NCBI GenBank assembly: GCA_025716855.1
Contig: JAIXMQ010000004.1
Location: 186,001-250,000 of the forward strand
Source: Pilaira anomala
Lineage: Eukaryota; Mucoromycota; Mucoromycetes; Mucorales; Mucoraceae
Length of the DNA stretch: 64,000 bases
Direction of reading: 5' to 3'
Part shown: piece by piece, positions 34,201-47,185 of the stretch
How positions within the stretch are numbered: the stretch's first letter is position 1
Layout of the letters: every line of letters starts with the position of its first letter
The notes under the pieces: generated by a model
Seen by the model: only the letters and a program-made list of their open reading frames with translations
What the model was told of the DNA's origin: nothing
The model's database searches: none
Translations under genes and position numbers: made by a program

Positions 34201-37200
34201 ATGATGCGGAAGTCCATAAAATTAGTACCCGTGCTTTCTTTATCCGTTTTACGCAACACAATGGCCTACATACCTGGATATTTTCACCGACTGTTCAAAT
34301 CAGTCCAAACTGTCGAAAGCTACTTTGAGAAAGAGTTTAGAGATCCTAAAAAGAACGTCTTATTGCAAAGTCATTTTAAAGATATTTTAATCATAACTCC
34401 AAAGACGAGTACTGATTTCTTTTCGAGATGGCGAGACTATAAGTCAGAGAAAGTTCAGTCTTTGGGTGCAAACGATCCTTCTACACTATCGAACGTATGT
34501 TACAGAAAAAAATTGTTGCCTGTTTGTTATAACGATTAAGCTGTTTTTAAAATAATAGGTGCTTCACGAATTAGCCATTTACATGTTACAAGACTGGAAG
34601 GTGAAAAATGCTCTTGTTTCAGGGCTTAAAATTACCACTGAATTTTATATTCAACGTCTATCTCAAAAATTTGAAAAAACCGTGTTTGATGATATAAAGA
34701 ATAGCGAGGCTTGGAACATACTTTTCTCTTGGTAATTTTTATTTTCTAGAAGAGTTGTGCCAAAGACTTAATTTTTTTTTTTTTTTTTTTTTTGTATCCT
34801 AGTATTGGCGAGGAATCGTTTTGCAGATTATTGTTAGATAATATTGTATTAAAGAGGATGCCCAATCTTGCATTTTGCCAGTTATCAGGTAAGATGTAAG
34901 ATTTATCTAAATTCTCTAAATACAAAACTTAACATTCATAAAAAAAAATACAGGGCAATTAATTTCAACCAGTTTGCCCCTTGAATCCTCAGAGAAATCA
35001 AAGAAACCGAAAAAAGAGAGAAAGAATAAGGTGGATTTAAGTCAAACAATCTTTCTGTCCCATGCAAGTGATTTACAAAATAATTTCGAAACGAAAAAAA
35101 GACCGTTCGATAGTACAGAAAGCAATGGATCAAAAATACCAAGAAGAATCAGGAAAAAGATGCGAAAAGACCAAAATAAAGTATTTCAAAATGTCAACAG
35201 CGAACAGAAAGTTGAGAAGAAAAGAAAGGAGCTTGATGCAACGGAAAAATCAGACCGAGTTGACCGCTCAAGAATGTTTCTTGCTAAATTGCCTATTAAT
35301 TCGAAAACAAATAGGCCCTTAATGGCGTTACCAAAACAACGTAAATGTGAAGATAATGATTTGATTGATTGGTTATTCACTTTTTTTTGGAATTAGATAT
35401 GTTTCATCGAAAGCACGCCAAGGGAATTCGATACTCTACGAAATGCGTCTCCATCATATTTAATAATGAGTTTCAAAATGAGAGAAAAGGAAAAGCATTT
35501 CTAGAAAGATTTAGTCGAATTCCTTTTATGATTGATAATATACACAAACGTCATAATAGAACATGTTCTATTGAAATTTTGAATAGATATTGTCCTAAAA
35601 GGGTAATTTAAATGATCTATATAAGTTGAAGATATTTCTAAGCTTTATTCAGGATTCTACAGTTGATGTTATTGATACTGCTTCATCGTATAACGAGGTA
35701 GTCTTTTTTATTTTTATTTTATACTTTAAGTACATACAAAAGAATCGATAACTAATTATGAAATTAGGTAGCACAATTTGTTATGCAGCTGCTATATAAA
35801 GTATTTCCTTCTGACTTTTGGGGCTGCAAAGAGAACTTTGAGGCGATCCGGAAAGGTAATTTTTATACTGTGTCATGGAGTAATATCAACATTAGAGTTT
35901 AAATTTGATATAGTTACGTATCATTTCCTATCAAGACAAAAAAATGAATCGATTACATTGTTGGAAATTATGCATAAATTTAAAGTAAATATTCCAACTT
36001 GAATTTATACAAGTATTAATAATCCCAATGTTTAGGTAAAACAATGCGGATGGCTTGAACCACCATCAAAACCTTCTTTTCTTGTTCCTTCCGACTTGAA
36101 AAGGCGAGAGAATGTTCTTCGCAAAATGTTAAATTGGTTGTTTTGTGGCTATATTGTCCCAGTTATAAAGGTAAATAACAATGATAATACTCAAACATAT
36201 TGTTTAACGCTTTTACACAATCCAGTCCATGTTTTATGTCACCGAGTCAACAAAGAATACCAAAAAAATGTTATATTTTCGCCATGATCTTTGGCATGAA
36301 CGTTTACGTAATACTTTATCGACGACCTTATCAAATAGTTTTGCTCGATTGAACGAGGTAAATTCGCTTCTCACATTTACAGTTTATTTAATTTATTCTT
36401 ATTCCTTTTTTTTTCTTAGTATGAACTATTAAATTTAAAATTAGGATGTGCTAAAATTCGGTTTCTACCAAAAGGAAATGGATTTCGATTAATTACGAAC
36501 CTAGGCACTACCACCAAATATGTAAGTTCGTAAAATTGAAGTATGTAAACTATGTATATAAATTATGTAATAGGAAAGGAAAGGGAGATATATATGGGAG
36601 GTTTCAGTATCCCCAAAAGAAATATTACAACCCGTATTAGACGTAATGAAGTATCATCAGGTAAATTGTACATTTATATATTATTTCTTACATGCTCAGT
36701 TATGTCATATTTAGAGACAAAGCCCGGATTTAATGGGAAGCTCAGTGATGGGAAAAGCATTATTTTATAAACGCCTGAAAGAATATAAACAGAAGCAATT
36801 GGACGGTTCAAAGTAAGAAACTTTTCAAATATTTCATGATTAATAACCAAAAAACTAAAACTTATCTGAAAAAAAAAAAAAAAAAAAAAAAAAAAAGATT
36901 ATATTTTGTGAAGGCCGACATTGCAAATTGTTTTGATACAATTGATCAAGAGAAACTGCTAAATTTATTGTTAAGTATATTAGAAGTAAGTATTTTAATA
37001 GAATTAAAACAAAGTTCCCCTCTATTCGCCCCTTCCTTTCTAGTTTTAACAGTATGTCTATTTCTTGCAGGAAATAGAATATTTGAGTAGACGTGTAAGC
37101 GTTATTCGGCCTTTTCGTGATAAACTAGTAAAAAAAGATTTCAAGTTCTCTGGCTGCCATAGTAAGTTATATCTTACAGAAATAATAATAAATCTTACTA

Positions 37201-38705
37201 TTATAATTAAATAGATAATATGGAAAATATTTGTGATCAATATGAGCAAATTAACGATTTACATTGTGGTTCAATTGTAGTAGATCAGGTTAGGACAGTA
37301 AATTCCGATTAAAGTTGAAGGACACTAATTTCTAATTAAACGATAGAATGATTACGGCATTGAAAAATTGGAAACTATCATAGAACTTTTGGAAGAAAGT
37401 ATCACCTTAAATGCTATAAAAGTAAATGCTAGGTAAAATGGCAAGTTTATTTGTGTTAAAAATTTAATGATAAATATAGGTTGATGATCGTTTTTACAAG
37501 CGAAAGAGAGGAATCCCGCAAGGATCAACCTTATCCACAATGCTGTGCAGGTACTTATTTTTCGATTAGTTAGCAATGATCTAACTGGAGTCATAGTTTT
37601 TTACTAGCAAGATTTGAAAAAGAGAGATTATCATTTTTACAAAACGATCCTACTGGGGTAATATGATATTTAAATAATCGACATATACACAATGCTAAAA
37701 TATTTCTAATACACAGGTATTTTTCTCTTACGTTGACGATTTTCTTTATATTACGAAAAATATAGGATATGCGAGATGGTTTCGAAACGCTTTGATTCAT
37801 GGTATGTAAAATAAATAAAGCGATACCTGATAATCTTACAACTCGTCGTAGAGATCAAAAGGTATGGGCTCCAGGTCAACATCGACAAGTGTGAAACAAA
37901 CTTGGATAAAGAAATTGAAGGTAAAGCTTAGCCTCAAATTATTGTCCACAGATATTTACTTAAATTAACGAAATAGAGTTCTCTTGGATCGGTTATTTAC
38001 TGAATACAAAAACTCTGGACGTTTATTTGGATCTCCCAAAACCGGCTGGTAATAAATTTATTATGAAATGGTATAACTTATTGATATAAAAAAATAGACA
38101 TCCAATCCTTCGTTACAACTGCATTTTCTGGACATCCTGGTGAGCAGCTGTATGCAGGCTGTGTAAGGTAAGAAACATAAAGAAAAATAAATGTTTATAT
38201 TGTTTGATCAACCTAATAATTTAACCACAGATCTATTAAACTGCAATTTTCACCGATTCTGATGGACGGTCAATTTAACTGTAAAGAGACATTGACCAGA
38301 AACTTGTATGAAAATTTCTTTTCTGCTGCATTAAAAATGGAGACACAAACAACTTCATTAGGAAAAAGCATAATATCGTTCACCAACCAAGATTTTTTAT
38401 TTGGTTCGTACGTTTGACCTTTTGATGTTGTATTTATTGACATTTTTGTTTTAGGTGTTGTCATAAGGCTTGGCCAATATGTTATACCTTTGGCACCTTA
38501 TGGTATTTCCTCCAATGAGATGTTATATTTATTATTTCAAGCATTTTTTAACGCCTATGTTAAAAAACAATCAAGGTACCCAAAGTTTACATATCTTTTA
38601 AAATGCATGCTTGACCGATACGACAAGTCTCAAAAAGATCAGAAAAAAAAAAGAGGGAGGAAATGAGAAGAAAGTGAAATGCCAAAGAAAAGACAAACGA
38701 AATAA
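34201..38705 (+). CDS. TERT: Telomerase reverse transcriptase (TERT), 25 exons
   Basis: Exons: 34201-34494, 34559-34731, 34803-34888, 34954-35340, 35397-35602, 35653-35697, 35768-35855, 35914-35984, 36036-36170, 36226-36357, 36420-36521, 36574-36660, 36715-36812, 36898-36985, 37071-37161, 37215-37288, 37347-37421, 37480-37550, 37597-37657, 37717-37801, 37852-37920, 37977-38048, 38098-38161, 38231-38403, 38455-about 38705; roughly 1025 residues. The N-terminal domain has LKRMPNLAFCQLSG, then a Lys-rich linker. T motif: MFYVTESTKNTKKMLYFR. RT motifs: 1/2 CAKIRFLPKGNGFRLITNL, A VKADIANCFDTID, B' RGIPQGSTLSTMLCSF, C FFSYVDDFLYIT, D YGLQVNIDKCETN, E SWIGYLLNTKTLDV. All catalytic Asp are present (D642, D795, D796 by my count). 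It copies its RNA template onto chromosome ends. The stop position and the GTGTAA and GTTCGT donors of introns 23 and 24 are the weakest parts of the model. Confidence 0.93.
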
Positions 38706-38895
38706 ACATTTTTTTTTTTTTATAAAATAAAAATACTGTTAACTGTTTTTTATGCTTGAGCCAAATGCACTTCTTGATCTATTTATGCGGTTATACAATT
38801 ATCCAAAATTGTCCTTAAAAAAACGTCGTGGTTATTTTTTATGTTTCCACGTATTTTCCCTTTTCTCTTCATCTTCTTTTTTATTTCAAGTTAAA

Positions 38896-41416
38896 ATGGA
38901 AAATTACGCACGGTATGATGACCAACGTCATTACAGTGATGAAGGAGAAAAGAATAGCTTATTTCAAGTAGTTCAGTGTCCAACGGATAGTGCAGCTTTA
39001 ACCAACTATGCTTATATGGCACCTGGTACCATTGACCCTAAAGTACACTATATCACAGTCAATCGAGAATTTGTATTCTCTGTCAGGTAACAAATAAAAT
39101 TCTCGGGCTGAAAAGAAAGAGAGAGAAATTAATACAATACAATAGACTAGATAGAGCTATGCAAAAGGGACAAATCGGTATCAACGGTGTTCATCGTCGT
39201 TGGGCCAGTTTCTCTGTTGGACAAGAAGTGACAGTTGAACCTTACGATATTCATTCTGAAGGCATGGATATCTACCTTGGAAATCTCAAGTTAGATATTG
39301 ATTTCTTTCAAAGAAGTAGTAGATACCCTGATGAATTTAAAGAAGAAGAACTTGATAAAGCCTTTTCCGTGGTAAAAAAAAAAAAGTCGTCATCATGACA
39401 TACGTTTACATATTTCTAAACATGATTATATACTAGAACTTTCATAATCAAATATTCACTAAAGGTCAATTCTTTGTATTTGAATACTGTGGCATTAAGT
39501 TCAGAGTAACTGTAACAGATTTGGATGTGGTCGATTTAAACGTTTTGAAAAAGGGTGAAGTGGATCCACGTCGTGAATCAACACAATCGGATGCTGTTCG
39601 TGGTATTTTGATGCGTGAAACAAATATCGAGTTTTCTAAAGTTGAAGGTTCATTTGTTAACCTTAAAGTGTCTAAAAAGAAAGCGTAAAGTTTGCAATAT
39701 TCAAATATACAGCTCACACAACCCTAACTCTTTTATATATAATTAGTATGACTGCCAAGGCTTTGATTAAACCTGATTTCCAATTCGAAGATCTCGGTAT
39801 TGGTGGTTTAGACGACGAATTCAACGCTATTTTCCGTCGAGCATTTGCATCTCGTATTTTCCCCCCAGCACTTGTCGAGAAACTAGGTGTTCAACACGTC
39901 AAAGGTATCTTACTTTACGGTCCTCCCGGTACCGGTAAGACCTTAATGGCACGTCAAATCGGTAAAATGTTAAACGCCAAGGAACCCAAAATTGTAAGTG
40001 GTCCTGAAGTACTTTCCAAATTCGTCGGTCAATCTGAAGAAAATGTTCGTAAATTGTTTTCTGATGCTGAAGAAGAATACCGATCCAAGGGAGAAGAATC
40101 TGGACTTCATATCATTATCTTTGATGAATTAGACGCTATTTGTAAATCTCGTGGTAGTCGAAGTGGTGATACAGGTGTAGGTGATTCTGTCGTCAATCAA
40201 TTGTTGGCCAAGATGGATGGTGTAGAACAACTCAATAATATCTTGATTATCGGTATGACCAACAGAAAGGATATGATCGATGAAGCTTTGTTACGTCCTG
40301 GCCGTCTTGAAGTGCACATGGAAATTGGTTTGCCTGATGAAAAGGGTCGTCTTCAAATCCTTAAAATTCATACTAATAAAATGAGAACCAACGATGTACT
40401 AGAGAATGATGTAGATTTAGATGAATTAGCTGAACTCACAAAGAATTACAGCGGTGCCGAAATTTCAGGTGTAGTCAAAGCTGCTTCATCTTATGCATTT
40501 AGTAGACATATTAAAGTAGGTACCATGGCTGGTATCTCTGCTGATGTAGAGGATATGAAGGTCAGTATGGATGATTTCTTGAACGCTTTAAAGGAAGTCA
40601 CTCCTTCCTTTGGTGTATCTGAAGCTGAATTACAACAATGTGTTGCAAATCATATCATTCCATTTGGTCCCTCCGTCAAACAAATCTTGGTTGATGGTAG
40701 ATTATATGTGGATCAAGTACGTCAATCTTCTCGTACTCCTTTAGTCAGTGTTCTCTTGACAGGTCCTGCAGGTAGTGGTAAAACTGCTCTTGCTGCTACG
40801 ATTGCTATGCAAAGTGACTTCCCTTTTATCAAGTTGATTTCTCCCGAGTCCATGGTCGGTATGTCAGAAGCTGCTAAAGTCACTGAAATCAACAAGATCT
40901 TTAACGATTCTTATAAATCGCCTCTCAGTGTGATTGTGATTGATGCTATTGAGCGTCTTCTTGGTAAGGATATTATGTATATATATATATATATTTACAA
41001 GTAACTAATTTTTTTTGTTTTCTTTAGATTATGTACCCATCGGTCCTCGTTTCTCTAATTCTGTCTTACAAGCACTCCTGGTTTTGTTAAAAAAGAAACC
41101 ACCAAAGGATCGTCGTTTATTGATTTTGGCCACCACCACACACCGTAACATTTTGGAACAAATGGACATGACTGACGAATTTTCTGCTGAAATTTATGTA
41201 CCTACCATTACTTCTTTGGAAGGTGTAGATGCTGTCTTACAACAATTAGAGTTATTCACAGAAGAAGAAAAGGAGAGAGCTCTTTCTATTCTTAGAGATG
41301 CGGATATGGATCGAAAATTGACAATTGGTGTCAAGAAACTCTTGATGATTATTGAGATGGCTAGACAAGATGAAGATAAAGTTGATAAGTTTGTTAATAC
41401 CATGTTGGCATTATAA
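38896..41416 (+). CDS. SEC18: Sec18/NSF AAA ATPase
   Basis: Five exons (38896-39086, 39146-39371, 39437-39684, 39747-40963, 41028-41416) give 756 residues, the usual size. I chose the ATG of MENYARYDD because the upstream in-frame Met at 38752 reads through a T-rich leader. The N domain has [18 protein letters not shown] and [21 protein letters not shown]1 has Walker [10 protein letters not shown] (about 280), Walker [11 protein letters not shown], and [19 protein letters not shown]2 has TGPAGSGKT (about 561), [20 protein letters not shown] and [12 protein letters not shown] hexamers pull apart SNARE complexes after membrane fusion, with alpha-SNAP as adaptor. Codon use is cleaner than that of its neighbours, as expected for an abundant protein. 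Confidence 0.96.
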
Positions 41417-42477
41417 ATAAAATGAAAAATAGTTTTGATCCATTGCATAATGCAGTTAAAGCAACGTAGTGATATACACCACAGATATAATTGTTGTTCA
41501 TTTGTATAGGTAAAAAAAAAAAGGTTTGAAATGAAGACGTGTTAGAAGTTTTTTTTTTCGCCTTTTATTCACTTGGAATTGGATACTCGTCATAATTCTT
41601 TAAGAGCTGATGGGATAGTGCTTATTTTTAGTGTATATGATAAATTTTGATCAGGAAACTGAAGATTATGGATATATGTATGTAGTGACGTATTATGTAA
41701 TATTATACGTACCAAACATAAGCGTATTTAACATCTTGGTTATGAATCTATCCTATTCTATAGTAATTAGCATATATATCTTCATAATTTATCTTTGACA
41801 TCTGTAATGACATCTTTAATATTATAATGACATTTGTTATGACATTTGTTATGACACATTTTCTGTTTATTATAGTGCCATAGTATCATTATAGTCTTCT
41901 ATTAAGGTTAATAAACGCTTTATTTTTTCTTTCTCAAACAAAAAATATATTAACAACAACAATTTAAAAATGTCTCCTGCTTATAATATTATCGATCTTA
42001 ACTAGTCTTGTACCAGAATGGAGAGCGCCATTAGCAACTTGCAAAAAGACGTTCGAGATCTTAAAGACATGAAGGCAAAAATTGACAGTATCTGTACTCT
42101 ACTCGAAAAATTGAATGAAAAGCAAGGAGCAACAGCTGTCAACAACCTAGGTATTTATATTAAAAAAAATAGTTGATAAAAAAAGCCCTATTATACAAAA
42201 TAGTTATCAATTAATGTTATAATTATTTATAATTCATAGCTCCTCAAATTCAGACTAGTGTTATGAGTGTTCAAGATTCGTCCTCTGTTCTTTCTCAAAA
42301 TGAAAGAGATATTCACAAGCCTAACTACATTAAAAGGAAAAGGTGCAAATGTAAGATATTTTCTTTGTGAAACCAAGAGTGAATTAAAGATCAACTTGGA
42401 AGATAGTCTTGAAACAAGAAATCAAAAGAATGATATTCTTCAAGCGTTTATATCTCAATTGAATCCTTTTACTAGAA

Positions 42478-42561
<84 letters not shown>

Positions 42562-42700
42562 AAAAAAAAACAAAAACAAAAACTAAACCTTCGGAGGTCA
42601 TGCCCAATAACCTCCTAGGGTCTTCGTTTAGGGTCCCAACTACACAAAGCCTGTACACAACTTTATGCATTGGGTCACTACCCGGGCATATCTGATCGAA
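41417..42700 (+). pseudogene. Remnant of a small coiled-coil gene followed by a 79-base poly(A) run
   Basis: A short frame MSPAYNIIDLN stops at 42002-42004. Then from 42017 reads MESAISNLQKDVRDLKDMKA with heptad character to about 42150, a GTATTT donor, an ATAG acceptor near 42239 and APQIQTSVMSVQDSSSVLSQ, breaking down by about 42370. I recognise no family; it resembles the coiled-coil N-terminal parts often carried by mobile elements. The run of A at 42482-42560 and CA-rich tail end the segment. Confidence 0.35.
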
Positions 42701-45700
42701 CTTTACCCGAAACCAGGCTGGGCGGCACAAGTTAAGGGCGGAAGATCTCTCAAGCCATGCTTACCATAAACATGATTTTCACGCCCTTATATACGCCTCC
42801 AAAATTTTACTATGGACAAGTTGTGGGTTTCATGAACCTTATTTTTTCGGTTTTTTTTATGTCTGAATTTTTCAATTAAAAATGTTTCCAGCGTTTTGAG
42901 CAATGTTTATTTAGTACAAATTCAATGGCACAAAAGTACAAAATCTTGTAAGAAAGTGGATCGTAGCGAATAAAAAGGTCCACTTTCGCGGTATCTTCTT
43001 GGTGTAACTAAAATACAAACACCACTTCTTTGTCTGTACCCGTGTAACCTAAATCGAAGAAGACACACCTAAGATATTTCTTTTATTATCCTTGAGCTTA
43101 CTAATAAAAATAAAACTCTACGTTCATCTAAACTCTGCAAGAGTCAAAATAGTTATGCATGTTCGTGATTCTGACTATGTGTACCATTTCTAAAGTGACA
43201 TATAAACAGGTTTTGCATAGTGTTAAAATTATTCTCTTTAGCGAGTTATTCAATTTGACAAAGGTAGAGCAAGGGCTTAAATTAAAGAGGATAATGATGA
43301 TAACCGCATATTTCATACATGTTTTAAGCGACCAAAAGTATCGAATCGCTTTATTGAGAACTATGGGAAACACTTTTTTATTGAGTAGTTAAATTTATCA
43401 AGTAGCACTATACCGTACCAACAAACCAAGCGTTTTTAGTACGACTAATAACTAGATGTTAAAACCATATTCCGTTTTCGTAATATATATATATATATAC
43501 CTTCTCCCTTTATTCACATCAAATAGTACTATATTTATAGCTCTTGTATCCAAGCCTTCTCTTCTACGGTCAAACACAAATGAAAATAACTTCAAAAAAA
43601 TGGGGAAAATGGAATAATAAACGTAGATTAATTTAAGAGATGATGACTATATCTGATAAGGTTGGTTATTGACAACTAACTACATATTCCAGGATGCTAC
43701 TACTCTCGGAAAACAAAAAACCTGTTAATTCAATTTGTAGAAATACTAGAAAATATCCATTTAAGCAATGAAAAATTAGTATCGACTCAACAAACAAGAT
43801 AGATTGAGGCTTTTATGTTGATTTATTTCACTTATATGAATGAAATAGTAATAGTCAATGGGCCACTCGAATCAGCAACAAAAATATCCAACGAAGAAAA
43901 TAAATATTGGAATTTTACTCTCGACTGAAAAAAAATTCCTGGAGTCTAGTATAGGCACCAATGATGATTCGAGAAATATTGTACATATATAAAAGCAGTT
44001 GGGTAGGGATGTGAGTGATAATTATAGCAAGTTAAGGATTGAGATGCAAGGTGAAAGATTGTTGCCGGCTATATAGGAACAGTACAAGCTGGAATTTCCA
44101 ATCAAATCTTGCGCCCTATTAGCTCAGTTATATGAAGATTATGTGCAACTCACCTTAAACCAAATGGTCACTGAAGATGAAATGCAGGAAGCTATTACTT
44201 TAGAAGACGAAATTATTTCCACTCAATATATATATATATATATATGATTTGTTGTGCAATAGTATGTGGAATAATCTGGCTAAAAATACTAGTGTAATTC
44301 AAGTGTGTCAAGATCATAATGAAAATGTCGAATACCTATTTCGCAGGGAAACATTAACACTTTAGAGAATTCATATTTGAAAAGGTAGGTTTTAAATAAC
44401 TATAGTTGTATTGTTTAAAATAATAATTCTATTCTTTTTTATTATATAGATATTGAAAAAAAAACGACGTCCTACAACTCGATGATAAATAAACAATAAA
44501 GTTAGGTAGGACATGTAATTGTGTAGTAGTGTTTTTATCGGTTAGAGATATCATAAATATCTCATTTAAACCATTTCTACGAGATATGGTCTCTGTTGTA
44601 TCAACATCATTGGTAAGCAAGGAGCTTTTTGGACTGTATAATAACATAGAATATCCATTTAATGTGATGCATTTCACCGAAAACAGACAACTTCAACCTA
44701 TTCTTGCGAGTTTACTGAAAGAAGAGACGGGTATATCTAACGAAATACAAAACGTTGAACCATATACTTTGGTCGTACCAAAATTGTTTGATCAGCTTTT
44801 ACAACCGGCTATTATTTACCAGCAGTCAATGTATAATAAAAGCTTCCGATTTGAAGACATACAGCAGGGATGTCAGAAAATTTTGAATGTTCTGCGATAC
44901 GGAAATCGCAATATACACAGCACAATCACACAATAGAGTACATGTCTGGCAATTAAAAGAGAAAGATGATGGAAACAAATAGGCAAAATTCCTGTTTAGT
45001 GCTCGGTGATATAAAAATTGATGACATGCTTTAAATTTAGTTGTATATAAAAAAATAAGTACAGCATTTTATAAAATCCACTGTTACACCTAGTTCTAAC
45101 TTATTACAGTACAGCTTTACATGCCTATCAAGAGGTATTATACAGCTTTACTGATATAAAAGCCGGCATTCCACCTTTGAAGGAATAAAACTAGTAAACG
45201 GAAAGAAATTTCAGGCTAAACAACAACAGCACCATTGTATCAAATAAGTGAATCATTGAATGAACTGTATAATTATTTATCTGATCAAGACATATCGAAG
45301 TTTTATGCTGATATGAACGGAAGTACCAAGTCTTTTTATGAAAATTTGTAAGCAAACTATACATTAAGCGAGCAGCTACTTAGTACTTAAATGATTATCT
45401 TGCACAGCCAATATCCGTCGGATTTTTGGTCTAACAATTGTTAGACCATATAAACTGGTTAAACATTTTTTTTAATACCTTATAACACCTTATCCGTGTT
45501 ACATTATTCTTGTTCTCTTTATGAGCGAGATGTATTATTATATTCGGCACGATATTCTTTAATGTATGAACCGTCATATTCTTTAATGTACACGCCGCCA
45601 TATTTAACATACTTGAAAAGACAATAATTGCTGCAACAGTTTTTCTTTTAAGCGCGTTGGAATAACGGTAAAATCCTCAAAGATCCTCTTCCAAATAGAT

Positions 45701-47185
45701 GCTGATACATATATCAGTTATTCTAATAAATCTTTCTCCTTCAACGGTTTTTCTCTTTTTATCTTACTCTTAACCACAAACAGTATGTATCTTCAAATCA
45801 ATGAAGTTGATAGCAAGATTTTAGATTTGTTATAAGCATCGAGCTCATATATTCACTTGGATTCAAGTAGGTACTAAAGTTACATTCTACCCTGTACAGT
45901 CAGGTTGAATAGCGATAAAACAGCTTTTATATCTTATAACATAAACAACATCTCCTTGTTGGAAACGAGCACATTATATTCTCATATAATCATCATAAGC
46001 TCTCAACCTCCTTCTATTTTTTATTTACAATATTAGCTACATCTTGATGGTTATATAGGAAGAACTACCGTCGAATTACGAAATAATTTTCACAATTTCA
46101 CTAGGTTTTGAATTGTTTCTTGTCATGCTGATAATAGTTTGAATACCTGCTTGAGTTGCAGGCTTCTTTTTTCCTTGAGGTGTGATACTATTATACGCAG
46201 CAGTGCAAGAAGGATGATTATGCGTGTACTCTGATTTATTTAAAGGGTTATTGACAGACCAAAAGCCCCGAGCTAACTTATGTGTAATCCTTACAACAAA
46301 AGGGCAATCTGTCTTATAAGAGCTACCCAGTCCTTTATGATCTGTGTTTGGATCCTTTGATTTAGGTCAGCGGTTACTGTAAGCACAAACCAAGTAGTAC
46401 ACCTTATTGAAAATGATCATCGTCTTCCAGAATACTATAACTGTTTAATTTCATTTTAAAATCAGATATAATAAAAGATATCTCTAATAAAATGATATTA
46501 TGTAAAAAGAGAGAAGAAAGGAAAAATATACAATCTATTAGGGAGCATGTATTTCTAGTACCTCTCCTCAAGGCCACAAAAAGTAATTTCTTCACGTTTA
46601 ATCCTATAGTTACGGAGTCTAGCTTTACACAGCAGCTTAAACTAGACTTTACATGTTACCATGATAGAGGTAATACAATCTTTTTTTTTATACTAAGTGC
46701 TTAAAAAATGTCAAAAACGTCAAAAAAAAAGTGGGTTTTGGTTTCTGGATTGTCACTTTTTGTGGTTTTGGAAAAAAAAATGAAAAAGTGATGGGCGGTA
46801 TTTAAGTTTTCTCCTCTAGCATTAAGCTGAAATTATTTCTAGGTACGATTGGATTTTTTTTTTTTTTTTTTTTTGGTATCTTATTAAAAATGTTTTTGGG
46901 GCGTAATAAGCGGTGAATACCGTACCAAATCTCTTTTCAACTGTACCAGTTAAGACTAAAATCCTGTAAGATAGGGAAAGAAATTCAATTACCGTACTGA
47001 GGTTTTCTTCGGCAAGCTCACTGTGCTTTTGATGTAAGCTAACATAAACCTCTTTAGTTGGCCTCTCCTCTCCCTTTTGTATGCATATTGCTAATAAGCG
47101 TGTCAGTGTTTATTGTAATCAAGTTTGTATTTTATTTTTTGTAAAAATAGTAAAAATAAAAAGAATGATATTGAAACAATAGGTA
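42701..47185. pseudogene. 4.5 kb of broken coding sequence and non-coding DNA
   Basis: Protein-like pieces, each with stops or frame changes between them, occur on the plus strand. About 43150-43390: FSELFNLTKVEQGLKLKRIM then TAYFIHVLSDQKYRIALL. About 44005-44220: LGRDVSDNYSKLRIEMQGER, one stop, then SCALLAQLYEDYVQLTLNQM. 44529-44936: a 135-residue frame with LLKEETGISNEIQNVEPYTL. About 45215-45350: ISESLNELYNYLSDQDISKF. About 46520-46670: IREHVFLVPLLKATKSNFF. None matches a family I know. A 22-bp palindrome lies at 45427-45448. The block looks like a graveyard of unrelated or once-linked genes. Confidence 0.35.

Noticed and set aside
38752..38895. In-frame upstream Met for Sec18
   Set aside because: The added residues come from a T-rich leader and have no counterpart in NSF/Sec18; 38896 fits the family start.
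42267..42730. Frames of about 140 and 91 residues across the poly(A) run, on both strands
   Set aside because: Poly-Lys and poly-Phe are artefacts of the A run. The non-repetitive part (CRPAWFRVKFDQICPGSDP on the minus strand) is noted but too short to call.
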